Of a stretch of 64,000 bases of DNA, positions 24,545 to 33,880 are shown in pieces. The notes under the pieces are model-generated. The model had not been told where the DNA came from. It did not search any database and saw nothing but the letters and a program-made list of their open reading frames with translations. A program made the position numbers and the translations under genes. This DNA is from Eurosta solidaginis (Eukaryota > Arthropoda > Insecta > Diptera > Tephritidae). The stretch covers positions 168,166,083 through 168,230,082 of the forward strand of contig NC_090323.1 of the NCBI RefSeq assembly GCF_040869045.1. The letters run 5' to 3'. Positions within the stretch are counted from its first letter, which is position 1, and each line of letters starts with the position of its first letter.

Positions 24545-24895
24545 AGAGGACCGTAGACTTATGACGGGTACTCTGATGGAACACCCTTTTTTTGCGTCAC
24601 ATGCATTTAAATAAGGCTTGGTCAGTGAAATCAGATGTATGAAGTGTGGGTTTAAAAAGGAAGCGATCGGGCACCTTTTATGCTCATGCTCTGAGCTTGC
24701 TAGGATAAGACTCCAGCTATTAGGAGCTGTTAGATCTATATGCAGCAAGTGGCATAGGTGCTAGAAAGCTCCTCGTATTTGCTAACATATAACATAGGTA
24801 CTTGGTGTTGATAAGGTGTTTTGGTAACACTACGGACTCATTCAGTCTATGTGTGGTTCTCGGGGACCAGCCTGTCCAACCAAACCTAACCTAGA
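24545..24895 (+). pseudogene. RNase H-type LINE C-terminal tail, copy A only
   Basis: Frame-broken pieces read MTGTLMEHPFFASHAFK and KCGFKKEAIGHLLCSCSELA, then RIRLQLLGAV. This is the Cys-His tail of the same LINE group as 9795-10252. A tail ending caaacctaacctagac follows. In B and C only about 90 bp of the start remains (37861-37951 and 51091-51181); the rest is deleted. Confidence 0.7.
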
Positions 24896-25083
24896 CATAA
24901 ATGTATTGAGCGATAAAAGTTCAGAGAACACCGATGAAAAAATATTCGGAAATATATTAAAATTTTCTTAAAAACGGCTTAAGATTAATTTACATAGTTT
25001 CAGCTAGAAAATTCACGGAATCGTTTTTTAAGTATTGAAATTTGATAAAAGTTTGCACTGCTACTTTTCTGTTCGCTGCTGTA

Positions 25084-26230
25084 TATATTTAAGAATAAAA
25101 TTTTTTCCACTCACAGCTAAAAACGACTCGTACTTGCCATTCTTATAAATACCTCATAGACCATTGCCCCTTATTATGAAACGATTCAACCACGCTCAAC
25201 CACGCTCAATTTATAGACCTACATATCCAAAAATATTTTTATTTCTATACGTCTTATTATTTATGTTCAGTTTGCTTGCCTAATTAATTTTTATTAATCA
25301 GTTTTCAAAGCAGTGCATGCAATAAATGACTTAAGCGTTATTAATATAAAGCAAGAAATTTTTGAAAATTAGTTAATTAACGCGCCAAATATATCAGCCA
25401 ATAGCCACATTACTGCGAATTTCGTCAAGTTGTTGTTTTATCTCACGCTGAGTATCGAAAAAGAGGCTTGATAGGTTTTTGTGCATCACTTCTCGCGCGT
25501 ATTAATAGAAACCTATACATATAATAATTATTAATTTTTGGCAAAATAAATTTTATGAAATTAGGCCAAATATTTAAGCCTTTGTTTATTAAGATGTGGG
25601 ATGTTACCTAATTAATATAAACATACGTGCTGAATACATATGGCCAAGAGAGCTTGATCTAATATCAAATTTACAAAACACAAAAACAATTTATTATCTG
25701 TAGGCATACAAATCCAAATTGTATACTTTAATAGTTTCACGCTCCTGCCGGAACGAAAATGTGGAGCCGGGAATCTTCGAAATGTTTATTCTTGAGTTAA
25801 GTTACTAAGCGAACACCTCCTCTTCGTGTTAAATCTCAAATGGGAATCGGATATAACTGGCGCTCCTTTATACAGAAAAAGTATAAGTATGTCTGTTGAA
25901 GGAACATAAGCTCAATGGCCAAAAAACAATTGACGGTGCGACCACTAACAGTTCCTTACACTCCTGTTGTTGTTTTTGTTGTTGTTGTAGCTCTTAAAAT
26001 AATTGCTTGCCGTATAATAATCTGGTATGCTCAGGTACCAGCATCTTCTTAAAATAGTCCGAATGTTTCCATAGTCGTCCCCAGGTCTGCAGATTTAATG
26101 TCCTTTTACAACAGGCATGCAAATAGTGAAAATATTGTAAGTCCTTTATCCCACTTAGGCCTACTTCTGGCACTCATGAACGGATTTAGCACTAACAATC
26201 GGCTCAAGAAGCCGATTATTAGCAATTTGT
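25084..26230. other. Unrecognised intronic DNA, repeated in B and C
   Basis: Equivalent stretches are 38128-39260 and 51358-52490. It contains a doubled caaccacgct motif (25189-25207), TTG-rich microsatellite (25970-25990) and nothing coding that I can identify. Confidence 0.4.
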
Positions 26231-26234
26231 AACT

Positions 26235-26515
26235 GATATGCAAAGAGCATTTAGATTATGGAGGGATCACTTCTTTGGCATCCTCAATTGAGACAGCGAT
26301 GCGCTTTCTAGCAAAACCCTGAAAACTGCGCCAATTGTCGCGGAATCAACTTTTTGGTATCGCATATACGGTCCGGTCAAGCGCATTGTGCGAAAAATTG
26401 ACGCCCACCGTGAATCAGCTGATTTTTCCTTATCAGTGCGTCTTCAGACCTAGTAAATCTCTTATCGACAAAATTTGTACTATACGCTAAATTTTTGAAA
26501 AAAAAACGCGAAAAA
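26235..26515 (+). pseudogene. Non-LTR reverse transcriptase fragment, copy A (truncated)
   Basis: Frame-broken pieces read SALCEKLTPTVNQLI and YQCVFRP.KSLIDKI, matching the RT segment before motif A in RTE/craniofacial-type LINEs (compare YQCGFRPGKSTIDQIF in family members). The sequence stops at about 26540, where some 1.9 kb still present in copies B and C has been lost. Confidence 0.65.
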
Positions 26516-26863
26516 AGTATTAACACACATCAACACCTCGTCGAATACTTCAAAAGTTCCCTCCAACCACATTTCAGTTAAAGTAAAAAAATTAAAAAAT
26601 TGGCTGTAAGTTGTCATGGTTGTAGCAACGCAAAAAACTTAAAACATCAACTCATTGAAATAGTGCACACACCATATCGGTCTCTAGGTTGATCCGAAGT
26701 CGATACTCTGTTAAGATTGCCTGCGGGCGATCAATTGAGTAATAACTTTACTAATTGCTGCTGCAACCGAGACAATTGATTTATTTTAGTTAACGCCACA
26801 TGTCGTTTGACAGCACACATATATAAATGCAGGCACAACACAACATAAGATCAGACATACAAA

Positions 26864-28617
26864 TTTAAATTTTTTTTTTCGCAAAAATTCATATAAAAAT
26901 GCCTGAATGAGGCAAACCTAGACTCAAAAATGCACCATATATATTAAGAATAGAGTATATTCATAGTACTTATACACGCACTTATACAGCGATTGTGTTC
27001 GAACAACTGCAACGCGCCATGGGAACGTACATATCTACGTACCAGTGAACTGCAGTTATTCATCTTTTAAGGTTGTTAGTGGACTAAACAAAAAATGAGT
27101 ATTAGTGCGTATGCATGCAAAGAATATCAAGCATTTATATCCACTAACGCACATTTAAATAGTCATGCTTCGTCAAATGAATAACCGCTCATAAGCCACG
27201 AAGCAGTTTAGTATTCAATTGTCTTATTGAGCAAGAAAGTCAATTGTATTATACGAAAACACTAATTGGAATAAGTAAGACTAACAGTGCAATAAAATGA
27301 ATAGTCATATCAGACGATAGCAACACAACGATGTACACGGAACTAAACTGAATACAACACCAAAGTAAAACCGATGATAAACGAAGTATACAGTATATTA
27401 CTCACGAAATCAACGTGCTACTGAGTTAAAGTGACTACGACATCAGTTTATACTCAACAATGTATAAGACATATGTGTTCCGGGGCACTCGTATGTATTT
27501 TCTATTTTATGTGCTAATCACTCATAGTATTTGTCTATACTTGACTAAGTACACATTTAGACAAAATTTTTTGGCTCATGACTAAGTGCACTAATTTTAT
27601 TAGTACTGAAAGAAGATCTCTGCTACGTACGTATCAAACATATGTATGTGACTATACGAGTATACCCACTCTTGTAGCACAAGAATACTAGCAATTAATT
27701 TGAAATAATAAAAAAAAATTATAAGCAGCAGCAATATCAGTCAGCAGCGGCAGTTTACCCAACCTAAAGGGATAAAAACAACAAAAACTGTAGCAATTGT
27801 TTAAAGCTCGAAGCATTTTGGGAGCTATTAAGGTAACACTTATAGTGTACTTAAAATATTTTAGCATTGCTTTAAAATGCCGCTAACTATAGTATGCATA
27901 TGAGGAGCTGCAGAGGTTAGAATATGTATATATGCTCATTTTGTGTGATATTTTTGAGCACTTTTTGATTTATTACCAAAAAGTTTTAATATAGAAAATA
28001 TTATTGGTATATGTATGTGTGTATGTATATAGTCTTATAAATAATGTTGTTCACTGATTTGCTGTCATTGCAACTACTGTAGCTGTCACCTATTATAGTA
28101 CAGAGGCAAATAACGTTTTTCATAAATCATACAAATAATAATTTTGTATAAAAATATCTGTGTTTACTATGCTGAATGTGAATATGCGCATTCGGTGGGT
28201 TTTAAAACCTTGAGATAGTAACAAATTTGAGGAATGCAATGTTAAAAGGAGTTATTTTATTCCCTCTTAGTATTTTTCATGTTATAACAACAACAACAGG
28301 ATTATAGGAAGTGCTCTAATTTTTCAAATAACTTTCTCTAATTTGTACAAGTTTTGTTTATATTGTCCAAACCTTGTGCTGTGACTTTTTATTTATTTCC
28401 TTCTTCCAGCATTTCTGTTATTATGCTGTGGAGAGACGTTATGGAAACGAGCATAGAAAACAGATATACCAAATTGTGTTGCAAACCCGTTACCAAAAAG
28501 CGAATGAGACTTTGCAGGAGTTTGCGTCGGGTGTTGAAAGATTGGCTCATCTCACAAATGCAGACGCACCCTTGGAATACACCGAGAGGGTTAAAATTCA
28601 GAGCTTTATAAATTCAC
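26864..28617. other. Segment private to copy A
   Basis: In B and C the flanks (gatcagacatacaaat and cttatctgaac) are joined by about 26 bp of large-element sequence; in A they are separated by about 1.75 kb. The segment is AT-rich, ends with a gag fragment (28419-28617), and its right border shares the bases cacgta with the element sequence it joins. Confidence 0.75.
28419..28617 (+). pseudogene. LTR-retrotransposon gag (capsid) fragment
   Basis: Reads YYAVERRYGNEHRKQIYQIV followed by QTRYQKANETLQEFASGVER and LAHLTNADAPLEYTERVKIQ. This is the capsid segment that follows the FDGSVPFQVFKLQFEKA block in Ty3/gypsy-like gags, so it is probably from the same family as the minus-strand gag at 33853-34636. 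It is cut off abruptly at both ends and is in plus orientation. Confidence 0.7.
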
Positions 28618-28828
28618 GTACTTATCTGAACTCACTTTATGTTGGTGTAAAAAATTGCCGAAATCCGACTATGAACACGCCCAATTTTCCGATATCGAAA
28701 ATTACGAAAAATTAAAAAAATGCCATAATTCTATACCAAATACGAAAAAAGGTATGAAACATGGTAACTGGATTGGTTTAGTGACATAAAATATAACTTT
28801 AGAAAAAAACTTTGTAAAATGTGTGTGA
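28615..28828 (-). repeat. Fragment of large repeat element, copy A
   Basis: Matches the body of the element at 15310-15520: cttatctgaactcacttta, attgccgaaatccgactatg, gatatcgaaaattacgaaaa. Equivalents lie at 41828-42060 and 55058-55290, where the left border extends about 20 bp further. Confidence 0.8.
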
Positions 28829-28839
28829 TCAAAAATTAG

Positions 28840-29230
28840 ACGGTTGTTGTTGTTGAAGCGATAAGGATATTCCCCGAAGCCCTTGGGGAGTGTTATCGAT
28901 GTTGATGGTCCTTTGCCGGATGCAGATCCGGTACTTTCCGGTATCAGGCACCACTAAGGTACCAGCCCGACCATCTCGGGAACGATTTAGTATGACCACA
29001 TTAAACCTTCCAGGCCATACCGCCCCCCTAGATCCATGAGGAACTTGGAGTCGCCAGAGCCGCGCTGTTAAAGTAACATGATTCGCCACGGGTAGGTGAG
29101 GTTGACAATTGGGTTGGATAAGCTATATTTTGCGCTGACAACACCTTGAAAGGGTTGCGCTACACAACCCCTCAATTTAGTATTTTAGTCGCCTCTTACG
29201 ACAGGCCCCCTAACCCGCTGGGGAAAACGG
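28840..29230. repeat. GC-richer interspersed repeat, copy A
   Basis: A block beginning with (gtt)n and gaagcgataaggatattccc, with ccttggggagtgttatcgat, cgaccatctcgggaacgatt and cgcctcttacgacaggcccc, ending at ctaacccgctgggg. It is clearly richer in GC than its surroundings. I recognise it as a common dipteran interspersed repeat, probably LINE 3' region, without a name. The 86-codon minus frame at 28829-29089 is probably incidental. Confidence 0.6.
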
Positions 29231-29583
29231 TCATAAACCTTTGCACAACACAGTCCATATATACACATATACATATATATATACATTTTTTTATCCAAGA
29301 GTTGTTATATACAAGAACACGAGGTTGGCGATGAGCCGCTGTGGCTCGGCTACTGGCGTTTTTCAGGTATTCCATAATGACTGTCAGAGAAAAAAAAGAA
29401 AGCCGAACATTCAGTTGCAGAAATAACTGAATACAGGAGCTTAGTCAAATACTGCGATATTACATTATACATTTTATGTTGTTGTTGTAACTGCAAAATT
29501 TGTCCCCAAAGACTTAGGGGAGTGTGCTGACTTACGCTTTTTAGGTGCATAAAATGCTTACTGTAAATACTTACAAATGAACG

Positions 29584-29871
29584 TCATTTTAAATTGAAAT
29601 AAAGTCTACTAACCTTTTCAATGTATTGCAATTTATCCTCTTTTGCCATACTCATCCACTCTTTAGCGCCACGTTTAATTGTTTCCACAGCGGAGAGTCC
29701 TGTATTACGTTGACGAAAATCGCTCAAAAAATTCAAATATGGATTACGATGTATTGTTCCACTGGGACGTTCGCATTTGCCAATTTTCGTCTTGTGGATT
29801 GAAGTTTTGGAAACGCCTTTATTGGTTTTCGTGGTGGAGCGTGAAGTTAATGACGGTTTCATTATCTCCAT
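29584..29871 (-). CDS. MST-HMG-box (protamine-like sperm chromatin) protein, copy A
   Basis: Ninety-five codons from ATG at 29871. The N-terminal 40 residues are basic and rich in Lys, Arg, Ser and Thr (MEIMKPSLTSRSTTKTNKG...). Residues 41-86 form an HMG-box-like module with NPYLNFLSDFRQRNTGLS, KRGAKEWMSM and DKLQYI, the pattern of the MST-HMG-box in fly protamines and transition-like proteins that package sperm DNA. A donor AAG|GTTAGT at 29613 and an acceptor ttacag at 29561 could remove a 53-nt intron, giving 86 residues then TAA; unspliced it is 95. It is shorter than the Drosophila relatives I know (about 140-215 residues), so further exons or truncation are possible. It is nested antisense to the KLF gene. 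Function is inferred from the motif only. Confidence 0.7.
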   Translation of the reverse strand: MEIMKPSLTSRSTTKTNKGVSKTSIHKTKIGKCERPSGTIHRNPYLNFLSDFRQRNTGLSAVETIKRGAKEWMSMAKEDKLQYIEKVSRLYFNLK

Positions 29872-29879
29872 TAATGACT

Positions 29880-30192
29880 ATCGTTAAATTTTTTAATGGT
29901 TAAAAAAATTATTCTTTGCGTTGGGACGCACTAATTTAGATTTGGCTTAGTAATATTTAAATAATAACTATAGAGTTAATAGAAATTCCAGTGTTTTTGC
30001 AAATACAGCTAATTTTTGTAAAATTAATGAATTTTAATCTTTTCGACTTGAATTTGTAATGATTGGAAAAATTCTATAAACTCGACAGGTTTACGAAATT
30101 ATTGAAACTATTTTCAAAAGCTTTTGTGGTAAATGAAATATGAAAGTATTCAGTGTTAAATATGTAAAGTGTAATAATAAGTTACATGAAAC
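29880..30192. other. Upstream region of the MST-HMG-box gene, copy A
   Basis: About 310 bp of AT-rich DNA immediately 5' of the minus-strand gene would hold its promoter and 5' UTR. No TATA box or known testis element was identified. Equivalents lie at 43113-43425 and 56343-56655; the three differ by one visible base (gaaat in B against gtaat in A and C). Confidence 0.4.
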
Positions 30193-30704
30193 CAAGGCGA
30201 ATTCAGTACCAGTTGTTGTTATCCCAACTGCTGATTGCTTCTTCTAGATTATTTTCCATACAACGCGTGGTACTAAAATATGTCAGTTAGTCGAAATCAA
30301 TAAAAATTTTCTTTTGACTTGACATTCTTCTGCACGGCGAATTAGTCGAATTCGCTTTGCCAACACCTGGTATGGATTCGCCTTGCATGAAAATAAGCCT
30401 TGTACAAGTAGAGTTTGATGTAATGATCCAGAAATTCGTCACCACCAACAAGCGATAAGGCTCCCATAGTCTATAACAAAGGAACCGATAACATTTAGTC
30501 AAGGTGAATTCATACGAGGTGGTGGCAAAGCGAAGTCAACCCAATTGCAGACGAATTTCAAGTCAAAAGTAAATTAGCATTGGCTTCGATTAACTGGCAT
30601 ATTGTCGTACCAAATGTCAAGGAGAAGCAATCAGCTGATGGGAAAATATCAAGAAGAAGCAATCAGCTGAAGGGATAACAATACCTGGTACTGAATTCGC
30701 CTTG
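30193..30704. mobile_element. MITE with CAAGGCGAATTC termini, copy A
   Basis: Perfect 20-bp inverted repeats caaggcgaattcagtaccag (30193-30212) and its inverse (30685-30704). Weaker inverted similarity continues inward to about 50 bp (ttgttatccc ... ctgattgcttcttct). It is non-coding. A solitary related fragment (tttgacttgacatt, ggtatggactcgccttg) lies at 30890-30975. Superfamily not determined. Confidence 0.8.
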
Positions 30705-31209
30705 CTTTTAATCACGAAAATAGTCAAATTCGTCAAATTCAAAAAACTTTATTTTTGGTGCGATTTGTTAGAAAAGTCTAGGGACCGATGGAAGATGGAA
30801 AGAGAAGAAGAGAGAAAGTAATAGATGGGAGAATATAGAAAGAGAGCAAGGAACGTAGAAAAACTTATATGACATGCATTGCAAATTTTCTTTTGACTTG
30901 ACATTAGTCTGCACAACGAAATACATAGGTTGATTTCGCTTTGCCATAATCTGGTATGGACTCGCCTTGGAGTGAGCAAAAAGCAGAAAGAGATAAAGTG
31001 AGCGAAAAGTATGTGAAAAAGTGGTAGAGAAAGTGGAAGAGAAGGGAGAGATAAAGTGAAAGCGTATTCCTAAAGTTTAAAATGTTGAACCAAAGATTGT
31101 GTACGATGGCGAAGCTTTGTAGCTGCAAAAATGAATGTGTGCGTGTTTTTAATAGACCTTCAAAATTCTCAAGATTTCTTTGACATTTTTTTGGTCATGT
31201 GATTACTAT
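30705..31209. other. Purine-rich spacer with MITE fragment, copy A
   Basis: A GA-rich tract (30780-30860, 30970-31060) surrounds a second partial MITE copy. The Leu/Phe/Ser-rich minus frames are translations of the GA-rich tract. Equivalents lie at 43938-44442 and 57168-57672. Base 30949 (A), shared with B at 44182 but G at 57412 in C, lies here. Confidence 0.5.
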
Positions 31210-31699
31210 TGTAACGAACTTACTGAAATTCCTCTTATTTGCAACCTTCTACTAACGTTCGAATCACTAAAATGTTGAATAAATAACTCCACTGCTCTAT
31301 AATGCAAAATGGCCTTTATTAAAGTACTTCACAATAACACTTCGCAACTGATAGATTGCTTAAATCAAACTGATTGTCGTGCCTCAACTGTTGCCGCCTT
31401 TTATACTGTCTGGTTTCCTCGTCGACATATTTCTAGGCGCTTCTATTTCTAGAATTTACTAGTTAGCCATCAGCTATAAATTTCTCAGCTATAACTACAG
31501 ATACACGATTTTATAGCTTCTCTCATAGCCCATGCGCGTGTATATGAGAGTGATACTTGCACAATTGATTGTATACTTTTGGGAGTATCTCAGATATATA
31601 CGCTGCTCGTATGGACATATGGGTAGACATAATGATTGATTTGTTGATGTGCATACGAGTCACTAATTAGTATCGGCTTAGAGATGATAGTATCCCGTA
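31210..31699 (-). mobile_element. LTR (3' LTR of minus-strand retrotransposon), copy A
   Basis: Starts tgtaacgaacttactg on the plus strand and matches the intact LTR at 61195-61732. It lacks about 20 bp near 31590 and its other end is truncated after tatcccg, losing the terminal cgtcaca. On the minus strand it has a TATAAAAGG box and an AATAAAGG polyadenylation signal. Because LTR ends usually remain when an element dies, the missing terminus suggests a small deletion between gta repeats. Confidence 0.8.
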
Positions 31700-32060
31700 T
31701 ATAAAATTTTGGAAAGAGGAGGGGTGATTGGTAGTATAATTTGGCGTGCAGGTGCAAAGAAAAGTGGAAGGGGCATTTCTTTTCCAGTATGAGTGGGAGT
31801 AGGTGTGCATGTGGAAGTGGGAGTGCGATAGGAAAGGAGGATGCAATATATAGGCTCGTTATACATTACTTATAAAGGAGTTATCGGTTTGTTATCTAAG
31901 TTTTATACCGATTTTTTATGAACGAGTTGTCGGCTTCCTATGGATTTGGTATCAAAAAGTCATCGATTTTTTACCAAAAAACTACGATTTGTTCAGAAAG
32001 TTATCTTAAATTTATCGAAATATTATCAAAACATTGTAGATTTGCTATCAGAGTGTTAAA

Positions 32061-32145
32061 AAAATAAATGCTAGGCGCGATAACCTCGGAAGGCATTTTT
32101 CGCTGAGCTTCTCTTCCAACTTGAGTCGTGCTCCCTTGAGTTGTC
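32061..32145 (-). repeat. SINE 3'-end fragment, copy A
   Basis: aggcgcgataacctcggaag, then gcttctcttccaacttgagt and cgtgctccc, the inverse of the 3' part of the SINE at 19232-19560. Equivalents at 45294-45378 and 58525-58609. Confidence 0.65.
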
Positions 32146-32255
32146 AGATCTCATCTCGAGAGAACAATTAAACTAGGTCCTAGAAAACGTCTATTATTTG
32201 CCAAGAGTATTTGCGTCAAACAAATTCCAGTAACACTATGGCCGCATCCAGTATA

Positions 32256-32403
32256 TGTGACCCGGTTTATGAAAAGGTGGCTTATGACTCAAAAAAAATT
32301 ACTACCACTAAGAAACTGAAGAAATGCATTTTTTATCTTTAACAGCTGTTTCTCGCAATTTCTTTTTTGAGTCATAAGCCACCTTTTCATAGACCGGGTC
32401 ACA
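32256..32403. mobile_element. 148-bp palindromic MITE (TGTGACCCGG), copy A
   Basis: Inverted repeats of about 40 bp, tgtgacccggtttatgaaaa... and its near-exact inverse ending at 32403, with one mismatch (tttatg against tctatg). TA lies on both sides, compatible with a Tc1/mariner-type target. It is non-coding and could fold into a long hairpin. Confidence 0.85.
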
Positions 32404-32589
32404 TATGATGAATTTCATATCAAAACCGATATGCATTTAACCCGACCCCCTCAAATTTTGATGAAAATTTGCATACAGGTACACTTTACCTATACAAACA
32501 CAACCTCATTTTTATAAATTGCATTTGTGAAAAATTGTGGGCGTGGCAAGGTGTCAAAGTTGTGAAAAATGCGTGAAAAGTGATGGTAA

Positions 32590-33880
32590 TAGGTACTTTT
32601 GAGCTGTGATAACTTCGGAATGGCTCAACCGATTTCAAAGATATTGATACCATTGGAAAGGTATTCGAATCGGCTTTCGAAAATGTACACTGTAAACAAA
32701 TTTTATTACACTGAAAAATTTTTTGTTTCAAAAATAAAATTTAAAACTTAAAAAAAATTCAAAGGCCAAGTGTTTTAAAATAAAATATATTTTTATTAGA
32801 AAGGTCTATTTAATATACATATATAACATATCCAAAATCTAAAATGACGCTTTATTCTTTTTTTATAAAATTTTTTCAAGGTTCAAATCGAGCTCAAGGC
32901 CAGAACAATAATTTTTTTCTAATGATAATTATTGTTATTTTTTAATTTTTCTAAATTTGAAAAATTGTATTTGGTTTTTGGAATAGTAAGTAGAAAACAA
33001 TTGTTAATAAACCATGAGCACTTGGGAATGTCAAACAAAGTAATTGACAATAAACAAAAATCCAGCATTATCAGCGATTTGCACTAGATGGCGCAAGACT
33101 GAATAAATATAGTTGGTAAAAAGGAATAGAAGTAGCAAATTTGCCAGTCAAACAAACCACCGCTGTATAGCTAAATGGTTAGCGCAGCATGCCTAAAGCG
33201 TACTGATGATGAAGGCTTAGCACCCTTCGAAATGGATCTATCTGCGCAGCTATGGCAGGTTGTCTGAAACATTTTCTATTTACTATTCCAAAAACAAAAT
33301 ACAATTTTTCAAATTTAGAAAAATTAAAAAATAACAATAATTATCATTAGAAAAAAATTATTGTTCTGGCCTTGAGCTCGATTCGAACCTTGAATGATTT
33401 ATCAATAGGCCGGTAAAAACAAAAACAATTGATAAAATTTTTAAAAAAATTCATCTCTCTATATTTTGATGTCATAGTACTTTGAGCAGTGATAACTACG
33501 GAACGGCTCAACCGATTTCAAAGGCCTTGATATCATTGGAAAGGTATTCGAATCGGCTTTCGAAAATATACACTATTACACTGAACAATTTTTTGTTTCA
33601 AAAATAAAATTTTAAACTTGGAAAAAATTCAAAGGCCAAGTGTTTTAAAATAAAATATATTTTTATTAGAAAGGTCTATTTAATATACATATATAACATA
33701 TCCAAAAACTAAAATTACGCTTTTTTCTTTTTTTATAAATTTTTTTAAATAAATTCGTCTCTATATTTTGATGTCATAGTACTTTTGAGCTGTGATAAAT
33801 ACGGAATGGCGCAACCGATTTCCAAGATCTTGGTACCATTGGAAAGGTATTCTTATCGGCTATTGAAATCGTACACTGAG
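32590..33880. repeat. Threefold direct-repeat modules in the LTR internal region, copy A
   Basis: The phrase agctgtgataacttcggaat, followed by gctcaaccgatttcaaag and ccattggaaaggtattc, occurs at about 32600, 33490 and 33790. Module 1 and module 2 are both followed by aaggccaagtgttttaaaat and tatttttattagaaaggtct. The foldback element sits between modules 1 and 2. Equivalents: 45823-47113 and about 59054-60338; copy C differs from A and B at many bases here. Confidence 0.7.
32877..33392. mobile_element. Foldback element with tRNA-like core, copy A
   Basis: Inverted arms of about 121 bp (32877-32997 and 33272-33392) start caaggttc and contain gagctcaaggccagaacaat and taatgataattattgttatt. The 270-bp core includes gctgtatagctaaatggtta gcgc at about 33166, where TAGCTAAATGG fits the pol III A-box TRGYNNARNNG. 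The arm end read on the minus strand carries GGTTCGAATC, a good B-box match. It does not fold into a convincing complete tRNA by eye, so a SINE-derived foldback is likelier than a tRNA gene. Confidence 0.65.

Larger units (their letters stand above)
21491..25081. mobile_element. Tc1/mariner-like TIR element with nested debris, copy A
   Basis: The terminal inverted repeat CAGCAGCGAACAGAAAAATA... at 21491 is mirrored at 25037-25081 (...tctgttcgctgctg). The similarity extends about 45 bp with a few mismatches, and TA dinucleotides flank both ends (21489-21490, 25082-25083). A TA target and CAG termini suggest the Tc1/mariner group. No transposase was recognised; the interior holds a second small TIR element and pieces of two LINEs, so it is a dead shell. 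Confidence 0.75.

Noticed and set aside
28829..29089. 86-residue gene conserved in three copies
   Set aside because: Conservation follows from the recent segmental duplication; the block is an interspersed repeat with no recognised domain in this frame.
29390..29410. Second exon of the MST-HMG-box gene starting at the acceptor ttctctgacag
   Set aside because: The acceptor is strong on the minus strand, but joining to the phase-0 GTTAGT donor gives a stop after five codons; the 53-nt intron or no intron is simpler. RNA data would decide.
33166..33250. Functional tRNA gene
   Set aside because: Only box-like matches are seen; no convincing acceptor and anticodon stems were found by eye.
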